A stretch of 11,357 bases of DNA from Candidatus Micrarchaeaceae archaeon (GTDB lineage: Archaea; Micrarchaeota; Micrarchaeia; Micrarchaeales; CABMGC01): positions 1 through 11,357 of the forward strand of contig DAIDAD010000008.1 in NCBI GenBank assembly GCA_027310795.1, in the 5' to 3' direction. Each line of letters begins with the position of its first letter. Position 1 is the stretch's first letter. Under the pieces are notes generated by a model. It ran no database searches. It was not told the DNA's origin and saw only the letters and a program-made list of their open reading frames with translations. Of the stretch, positions 7,124-11,357 are shown piece by piece. Position numbers and translations under genes: made by a program.

Positions 7124-8671
7124 ATGAAGACCGAAGCTGTAGACCATATAAAATTCGGCGTGATGAACCCTGAGTATGTAAAGGCTCTTGGCGTAGTCAA
7201 ACTCACCGTTCCTGACACTTACAACGAGGACGGCTATCCGATAGACGGCGGCCTTCTTGACCAGCGGTTGGGAGTGATAGACCCTGGGCTCATATGCAAG
7301 ACCTGCGGCGCGAGGGCGAAGTCATGCCCGGGCCATTTCGGAAGAATTGAGCTTGTAAGGCCTGCGATACATTCTGAATTCGGCAAAGTGCTGTACATGA
7401 TACTGCAGTCAACTTGCAGGAACTGCAACAGACTGCTTCTTGATGATGAAAGCCTTGCAAAGTACAGGGACAGCAAGCCCATAGACGTCGAAAGCCTTGT
7501 CATAGAGGAAGGGGAGGGGCAGGAAGTGAAGAGCGCGATGCTGAAAAGGCTCAAGGACATAAAGAAGTGCGAGAGGTGCGGAACTGTGAAGAAAAAACTG
7601 AAGTTCTCGCTGCCGACTTACTTCTACGTTGACGATTACAAATTGAAGCCGAATGAAATCAAGGACATGGTCTCAAAGATAAGCAACGACGACCTTAAAA
7701 TACTCGGCGTAGACGCTGAGAACAGCAGACCTGAATGGCTGATAATAGACATACTGCTCGTTCCTCCTGTGAACGTCAGGCCGTCGATAACCCTTGAAAG
7801 CGGGGAGAGGAGCGAGGACGAGCTTACGCACAAGCTTGTAGACATAATGAGGATAAACCAGAGGCTGGAGCAGAACCTGAATGCAGGAGCGCCGCAGATC
7901 ATAATAGACGACCTCTGGGAGCTTCTGCAATATCATGTAACTACATACTTCAACAACGAGACCTCAAACATCCCTCCTGCAAGGCACAGGAGCGGGCGTG
8001 CGCTGAAGACCTTGACGCAGAGGCTCAAGGGCAAGGAAGGCAGATTCAGGTACAACCTCAGCGGAAAAAGAGTCAATTACTCTGCAAGGACCGTGATAAG
8101 CGTGGACCCTAACGTCGACATAGACGAAGTGGGCGTGCCGTTTGAAGTAGCGTCGAAGCTGACTGTGCCGTTCTACGTGACTGAATGGAACATAGAACAT
8201 GCGAAGAAGATGCTTGCATCAGAAGGTTATCCTTCAGTGCTCAATGTGATAAGCAGGGATGGAAAGAGGAAGAGATTGATAGACACTAACAAGGAAGAGG
8301 TGCTGAAAGAACTTGTTCCAGGCGATATAATGGAAAGGCAGCTTGTGGACGGCGACATCGTACTGTTCAACAGGCAGCCCTCGTTGCACAGGGTCTCCAT
8401 AATGGCCCACAAGGTGAAGGTGCTGCCAGGAAGGACGTTCAGGATAAACCTCTGCGTTGCCGCGCCTTATAATGCGGACTTCGACGGGGACGAGATGAAC
8501 CTGCACGTGCCGCAGACGCTAGAAGCAAAAGCCGAGGCGAAGATATTGATGATGTCATCCGACCAGGTCTTCTCGCCGAGGGAGGGAAATGTGATAATCG
8601 GCACTGAGCAGGACGGGATAACAGGCGCATTTGCAATGACGGATGAGAATAATTACCTTACAAAGGAATAG
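7124..8671 (+). CDS. rpoA1: RNA polymerase subunit A', N-terminal piece (interrupted by TAG)
   Basis: 515 residues covering clamp, zinc sites, dock and the active-site double-psi barrel of the largest subunit (Rpb1/beta' homologue). Zinc ligands are visible at C58, C61, C68, H71 (CKTCGARAKSCPGHFG) and C98, C101, C149, C152. The catalytic Mg-binding motif NADFDGDE is at 450-457. LFNRQPSLHRVSIMAHKV precedes it. A strong AGGAG (7112-7116) lies seven bases before the ATG. The frame ends at TAG 8669-8671, after NNYLTKE, although archaeal A' subunits continue uninterrupted for another 330-390 residues from this point. The same frame resumes directly as the next coding segment, so this is either a true gene split, a nonsense mutation or sequence error, or a recoded stop. 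This fragment alone lacks the bridge helix and cannot make a working A'. Confidence 0.93.
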   Translation: MKTEAVDHIKFGVMNPEYVKALGVVKLTVPDTYNEDGYPIDGGLLDQRLGVIDPGLICKTCGARAKSCPGHFGRIELVRPAIHSEFGKVLYMILQSTCRNCNRLLLDDESLAKYRDSKPIDVESLVIEEGEGQEVKSAMLKRLKDIKKCERCGTVKKKLKFSLPTYFYVDDYKLKPNEIKDMVSKISNDDLKILGVDAENSRPEWLIIDILLVPPVNVRPSITLESGERSEDELTHKLVDIMRINQRLEQNLNAGAPQIIIDDLWELLQYHVTTYFNNETSNIPPARHRSGRALKTLTQRLKGKEGRFRYNLSGKRVNYSARTVISVDPNVDIDEVGVPFEVASKLTVPFYVTEWNIEHAKKMLASEGYPSVLNVISRDGKRKRLIDTNKEEVLKELVPGDIMERQLVDGDIVLFNRQPSLHRVSIMAHKVKVLPGRTFRINLCVAAPYNADFDGDEMNLHVPQTLEAKAEAKILMMSSDQVFSPREGNVIIGTEQDGITGAFAMTDENNYLTKE

Positions 8672-8677
8672 GCGGTG
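8662..8677 (+). promoter_or_regulatory. Shine-Dalgarno-like site and GTG start after the rpoA1 stop
   Basis: AAAGGA at 8662-8667 is followed after seven bases by GTG at 8675, two codons past the TAG. AGGA can pair with the UCCU end of archaeal 16S rRNA, and the spacing equals that of the strong site of the first rpoA1 piece (AGGAG, seven bases to ATG). This would permit coupled re-initiation. The same bases encode the conserved TKE residues, so the match could be coincidental. Confidence 0.4.
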
Positions 8678-9658
8678 TACCTGCTTGCGCTTTCAGGGAT
8701 AAATGAACTTCCAAAAGAGGCAAAGGGCGGGACTTACCGCGCACGCGATGTCTTTTCGATGCTGTTTCCAAAAGGGCTTGATTTTGAAGCGGATACAAGG
8801 CATGGCAGGATAAGGATAAAGGACGGCATGATTATTGAAGGAAGGATAGACAATGAGACGCTTGGTAGGGGCAGGAACAAGCTCTTCATGAAGATACGCG
8901 CTGATTTCGGGTTTGAAGAGCTCAAGGACTTCATCTCAAAATCTTCCAAGATGGTTTACGCATATGTGACAATGATGGGCTTCACTCTAGGGGTGAAGGA
9001 GTACGTGAACGACGTGAAGCTGATAAAGGACAGGGAGCGCATGCTTGCAGAGACCTTTGAAAGAATCAAGGCGCTTATTTCAGATTATGAGAACGGCAAG
9101 CTTGAGCCTCTCATCGGTTATACGCTTAAGAATTCGCTGGAGCGCATGATAATAGCTGAATTGAACCTTGTGAGAGACCGTGCGGGAAAGGACATACTCA
9201 AGACAAACACCAAGGGCAACACGGCAATGGACATGGTATCTTCAGGCGCAAGGGGCAACATACTCAACGTAGTGCAGATGATGATGTTCTTAGGGCAGCA
9301 GGCGACGATTTCAGGAGGAAGGATAAACCGAGGTTATGCATCAAGAAGGGCGCTGCCGCACATTGTCCCAGGAGACCTTTCACCAAAAGGCAGGGGCTTT
9401 GTGACGACATCATTCTACGGCGGCCTCGACCCTATAGACCTGTTCATGCATGCAGTAGGTTCAAGAGGTTCAGAAATTTACAAAGCGCTGCTCACGGCAA
9501 GGAGCGGATACCTGTACAGAAGATTGTCGAACGCGCTGCAGGATTATTACGTTGACATGGATTACAGCGTCAGGGACGCAGGCAACAATTTGATAGAGAC
9601 GCAGTACGGCGGAGACAAGATGGATCCGATGTATACGAAGGTAGACAAGGTACGATGA
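8675..9658 (+). CDS. rpoA1: RNA polymerase subunit A', C-terminal piece, divergent bridge helix
   Basis: 327 residues continuing A' without loss: the pore/funnel, F-loop and bridge-helix region. [12 protein letters not shown] matches the sequence that follows TKEEA in other A' subunits. Also typical are [13 protein letters not shown] (190-202), [15 protein letters not shown] (228-242) with the F-loop region, and [14 protein letters not shown] (277-290). The bridge helix itself (about 262-290) is unusual: family GGREGLxDTAVxTA is [14 protein letters not shown] here. The proposed start is GTG 8675 with AAAGGA upstream; the codon before it (Ala) is also in frame with the N-terminal piece. The C terminus ([10 protein letters not shown] followed by nine residues) is near the usual A' end. 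Together with the N-terminal piece it gives about 843 residues, a little below a normal A'. It is followed by rpoA2 four bases later. Confidence 0.88.
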   Translation: MYLLALSGINELPKEAKGGTYRARDVFSMLFPKGLDFEADTRHGRIRIKDGMIIEGRIDNETLGRGRNKLFMKIRADFGFEELKDFISKSSKMVYAYVTMMGFTLGVKEYVNDVKLIKDRERMLAETFERIKALISDYENGKLEPLIGYTLKNSLERMIIAELNLVRDRAGKDILKTNTKGNTAMDMVSSGARGNILNVVQMMMFLGQQATISGGRINRGYASRRALPHIVPGDLSPKGRGFVTTSFYGGLDPIDLFMHAVGSRGSEIYKALLTARSGYLYRRLSNALQDYYVDMDYSVRDAGNNLIETQYGGDKMDPMYTKVDKVR

Positions 9659-9662
9659 TATC

Positions 9663-10700
9663 ATGGCTGAAAAGAAAGAGAATTTCCTTGTGCAGTTCGG
9701 AGAGCCTGTAGGCACGATAGCCGCGCAGTCGCTGGGAGAGCCAGGCACGCAGATGATACTGCGAACCTTCCACTATGCAGGAGTAGAGTCTACGATGTCC
9801 ACTTCGGGCCTTCCGAGGATAGTAGAGTTGGTGGATGCGAAGAAGAAGCCGACGACTCCGATAACTTACATTTATCTTGACAAGAAGATCTCGAAGAGCT
9901 TTGAGAAGGTGGACGAGATGGTCAAGAAGATAAGCGAAGTAACTATGGATTCCATAGTAAGGAGGGTTGACGAGAACTTCTCGAAAGGCAAGATACGCAT
10001 AATACTCAGCTCTCAGGAAATCGAGGCTGCTAGGATAACCCCGAAGTACGTCGCTTCGAAGATTGCAAAGGATTTCGGTTTCGAAGCAAACGCAGACGGC
10101 AAGATAATAGAGATAAGGATGGGCAGCAGGGACCCGAAGAAGATAAGATCAGAGCGCGTGAGGATAATGGATTCCGTAGTCAGCGGGATAGAAGGGGCAG
10201 GAAAGGTCATGATAAGGCAGGATGAAAAGACAAAGGAGTTCTACCTTGTCGCAGCAGGCAGCGACATGGAGAGCATAATAGACATAGAAGGCGTAGACTC
10301 GTCAAGGATAATGACGAATGACGTTTTTTCAGTTTACAGGCTCTTCGGGATAGAGGCTGCGAGGAACACGATAATGCTGGAGCTTTCAAAGACGCTTGAA
10401 GAGCAGAAGATAGGCGTGGACATGAGGCACCTGGCGCTCATAGCCGATGCGATGACAGCAGGAGGAAACATAAAAGGCATTGGCAGGCACGGGCTCAGCG
10501 GCGAGAAAAACTCGGTGCTTGCGAGGGCCGCATACGAAGAGACGGTGAAGCACCTTGTGCATGCTGCTGTTTATGGTGAAACCGACCACATGAACGGCGT
10601 TACAGAGAATGTGCTGATAGGCAAGCAGGTCCCTGTAGGAACGGGCACTGTGAAGCTTGCGATAAAGAAAGAGGATCTTTCAAAGATAAAAAAGAAGTAG
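9663..10700 (+). CDS. rpoA2: RNA polymerase subunit A'' with shortened N terminus
   Basis: 345 residues forming the C-terminal part of the largest subunit: trigger loop, jaw and part of the clamp base. The trigger-loop region [16 protein letters not shown] (25-40) contains the catalytic His (H37). It is followed by [17 protein letters not shown], and the C-terminal end is [18 protein letters not shown] plus PVGTGTVKL. Archaeal A'' usually has about 40-60 residues before the GEPVG segment; here only 12 precede it, so the A'/A'' junction lies right before the trigger loop. ATG 9663 is the first in-frame start after the A' stop, with AAGGT (9647-9651) 11 bases upstream. It ends with TAG; a TAA follows in frame four codons later. 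No rpl30e, nusA or rps12 follows as in many archaeal operons. Confidence 0.95.
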   Translation: MAEKKENFLVQFGEPVGTIAAQSLGEPGTQMILRTFHYAGVESTMSTSGLPRIVELVDAKKKPTTPITYIYLDKKISKSFEKVDEMVKKISEVTMDSIVRRVDENFSKGKIRIILSSQEIEAARITPKYVASKIAKDFGFEANADGKIIEIRMGSRDPKKIRSERVRIMDSVVSGIEGAGKVMIRQDEKTKEFYLVAAGSDMESIIDIEGVDSSRIMTNDVFSVYRLFGIEAARNTIMLELSKTLEEQKIGVDMRHLALIADAMTAGGNIKGIGRHGLSGEKNSVLARAAYEETVKHLVHAAVYGETDHMNGVTENVLIGKQVPVGTGTVKLAIKKEDLSKIKKK

Positions 10701-10705
10701 GAGCT

Positions 10706-10713
10706 TATTTAAA
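10706..10713 (+). promoter_or_regulatory. TATA box of the Sm-like protein gene
   Basis: TATTTAAA six bases after the rpoA2 stop predicts transcription from about 10735 and a leader of about 40 nt. The T-rich stretch that follows (TTGTTTTATCT, 10714-10724) may also serve as terminator for the polymerase operon. Confidence 0.5.
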
Positions 10714-10743
10714 TTGTTTTATCTCTATATTATAGAATTTGCG

Positions 10744-10768
10744 CTTATGTTTGTTGCCGCATAAGGTG
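10744..10768 (+). promoter_or_regulatory. Leader hairpin overlapping the ribosome binding site of the Sm-like gene
   Basis: AAGGTG at 10763-10768 lies five bases before the ATG at 10774 and is a good match to the archaeal anti-Shine-Dalgarno. CTTATG (10744-10749) is perfectly complementary to CATAAG (10760-10765), giving a six-pair stem with a ten-base loop that would cover AAG of the site. Stem stability is modest. Confidence 0.4.
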
Positions 10769-10773
10769 TAAAA

Positions 10774-10998
10774 ATGCCCCAGGATAGGCCGTTCGATCTT
10801 CTGAACAAGTCAATTGGACAACAGGTAATGATAAGGCTGAAGAACGGCACCGACATAAGGGGCAGGGTAGTCTCTTTCGACGCGCACATGAACATAGTCA
10901 TAGAGAACGCTGAAGAGGTCAACAGCGGCGAGCTCAAGGCGAAGCTCAACACAATACTGCTCAGGGGAGGCAACATAATATTCGTGTCCCCGGTATGA
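10774..10998 (+). CDS. Archaeal Sm-like protein (SmAP, LSm family)
   Basis: 74 residues, the full length of an archaeal SmAP. Members assemble into heptameric rings that bind U-rich RNA and take part in RNA metabolism. The Sm1 motif spans about 13-47 (SIGQQVMIRLKNGTDIRG, then VVSFDAHMNIVIENAEEV with the RNA-contacting D-x-H-M-N). The Sm2 motif is at about 59-72 (NTILLRGGNIIFVSP with the RNA-contacting RGG). The ATG at 10774 has AAGGTG five bases upstream. It has its own TATA box and sits 14 bases before tRNA-Ala, so the two are probably co-transcribed. In many archaea rpl37e follows this gene; it does not here. Confidence 0.94.
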   Translation: MPQDRPFDLLNKSIGQQVMIRLKNGTDIRGRVVSFDAHMNIVIENAEEVNSGELKAKLNTILLRGGNIIFVSPV

Positions 10999-11012
10999 CA
11001 GGCATGATTTTC

Positions 11013-11084
11013 GGGCTCCTGGCGCAACGGTAGCGCGCCTGCATGGCATGCAGGAGGTTGCGGGTTCAAATCCCGCGGAGTCCA
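11013..11084 (+). tRNA. tRNA-Ala (anticodon GGC)
   Basis: A 72-nt cloverleaf with all pairs accounted for: acceptor stem GGGCTCC with GGAGTCC, D stem GCGC/GCGC with loop AACGGTA, anticodon stem CCTGC/GCAGG with loop ATGGCAT (anticodon GGC at 11045-11047), variable loop AGGTT, T stem GCGGG/CCCGC with loop TTCAAAT, and discriminator A. The acceptor stem contains G3:U70, the main identity element for alanyl-tRNA synthetase, confirming the assignment. CCA is not encoded (TGA follows), and there is no intron. It follows the Sm-like gene by 14 bp; an ATAATATT at 10975-10982 within that gene might be its own weak promoter. Confidence 0.97.
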
Positions 11085-11104
11085 TGACGCTTGATTGCCA
11101 TCAT

Positions 11105-11130
11105 GCCGGAGGCGCACTGACGCCGCTGGC
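11105..11130 (+). other. Hairpin between tRNA-Ala and the last gene
   Basis: GCCGGAGGCG (11105-11114) and CGCCGCTGGC (11121-11130) form a ten-position stem with one A/G mismatch and one G-T pair, around the loop CACTGA. Only TTT follows, so it is not a classical intrinsic terminator. It might mark the 3' boundary of the Sm-like/tRNA transcript or belong to a small RNA; the sequence does not decide. Confidence 0.35.
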
Positions 11131-11148
11131 TTTGTACATCTGTACGAA
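11131..11148. promoter_or_regulatory. Dyad upstream of the last gene, possible operator
   Basis: TTTGTACATCTGTACGAA contains the perfect inverted repeat GTACA-TC-TGTAC with further outer A/T matches. It ends three bases before the TATA element at 11152, where an archaeal helix-turn-helix regulator could control access of TBP/TFB. Not assigned to a known regulator. Confidence 0.35.
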
Positions 11149-11151
11149 TGA

Positions 11152-11159
11152 TATTTTAA
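11152..11159 (+). promoter_or_regulatory. TATA box of the last gene
   Basis: TATTTTAA lies 31-38 bases before the ATG at 11190, predicting a transcript with only a few leader bases. No ribosome binding site is visible, in keeping with near-leaderless initiation. Confidence 0.4.
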
Positions 11160-11189
11160 TCTGACGTCCCAACAAATAGTGGGATCTGC

Positions 11190-11357
11190 ATGGCATCGGG
11201 TAAGAACAATACAAAGATTGTTGGAATAGTTATAGTGGTTGTGGCGGTTTTGCTGGCGCTGTATTTTCTGCTGGCATCGCATGGGGCGCCCTCAGGCGCA
11301 GTATTAGCCGCGATTTACAGCACAACAGGGAACCTTACGGTCACGGTAAGCCAGAAT
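11190..11357 (+). CDS. Partial membrane-anchored or secreted protein, truncated by window end
   Basis: 56 codons, open to the window edge. The product begins with a short lysine-containing cytoplasmic stretch (MASGKNNTK), then one strongly hydrophobic segment at about residues 10-29 (IVGIVIVVVAVLLALYFLLA), then a small-residue, Thr/Ser-rich stretch ending TTGNLTVTVSQN. This is the pattern of a signal anchor or uncleaved signal peptide with the rest outside the membrane; the alternating TVTV suggests beta structure. Too little is present for a family assignment. It has its own TATA box and a dyad just upstream. Confidence 0.7.
   Translation, partial: MASGKNNTKIVGIVIVVVAVLLALYFLLASHGAPSGAVLAAIYSTTGNLTVTVSQN

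Noticed and set aside
8669..8671. Pyrrolysine insertion at the rpoA1 TAG as the favoured explanation
   Set aside because: TAG also appears to be the ordinary stop of bud32 and rpoA2, and a restart site follows at once. No Pyl machinery is in the window. Kept only as an alternative.
10810..11085. Minus-strand reading frame starting DSAGFEPATSC
   Set aside because: Another typical false protein from translating the reverse complement of a tRNA gene; it also lies antisense to the Sm-like gene.
10725..11282. Long minus-strand reading frame (185 residues) across the Sm-like gene and tRNA-Ala
   Set aside because: Its middle (PRDLNPQPPACHAGALPL) is the well-known spurious translation of an antisense tRNA, and the frame covers two confident plus-strand genes.

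Overview
The window is archaeal chromosome, apart from one unrecognised gene and one truncated gene entirely housekeeping. Evidence for Archaea: an RpoH subunit, RNA polymerase large subunits divided into B''/B' and A'/A'', a Kae1-Bud32 (KEOPS) pair, an archaeal/eukaryotic-type TrpRS, an archaeal Sm-like protein, a tRNA-Ala without encoded CCA, TATA boxes 20-35 bp upstream of genes, and AGGTG/AGGAG ribosome binding sites. The B''/B' division resembles methanogens and other euryarchaeal lineages. Fragmented and shortened polymerase genes and tight packing would suit a fast-evolving small-genome (DPANN-like, perhaps Micrarchaeota-type) archaeon, but that placement is inference.

Layout. (1) 96-1642, minus strand: kae1 followed by bud32 with a 4-bp overlap, encoding the catalytic and kinase subunits of KEOPS (tRNA t6A37 synthesis). 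(2) 1643-1750: two divergent TATA boxes. (3) 1751-2269, plus: an unrecognised 172-residue protein. (4) 2281-3390, minus: trpS, convergent with the unknown gene. (5) 3391-3580: divergent trpS/rpoH control region with a 9-bp direct repeat. (6) 3581-10700, plus: rpoH - rpoB2 - rpoB1 - rpoA1 (two pieces) - rpoA2, all within a few bases of each other and probably one operon. (7) 10774-11084: an Sm-like protein gene and tRNA-Ala(GGC). (8) 11190 to the end: start of a membrane-anchored or secreted protein.

The most interesting feature is in the polymerase operon. The A' gene is interrupted by an in-frame TAG at 8669-8671, exactly where the A' sequence otherwise runs on without a missing residue. A Shine-Dalgarno-like AAAGGA precedes a GTG two codons after the stop, so the second piece could be translated as its own subunit. 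If genuine, the largest subunit is in three pieces (515 + 327 + 345 residues). The same polymerase has a strongly altered bridge helix, an A'' lacking the usual N-terminal extension, and a B' zinc motif missing its fourth Cys/His. TrpRS has TIAQ where its family has HIGH. Each could be lineage-specific biology; the TAG could also be a sequencing error or recent mutation. I see no mobile element, CRISPR array, defence system or novel multi-gene system.
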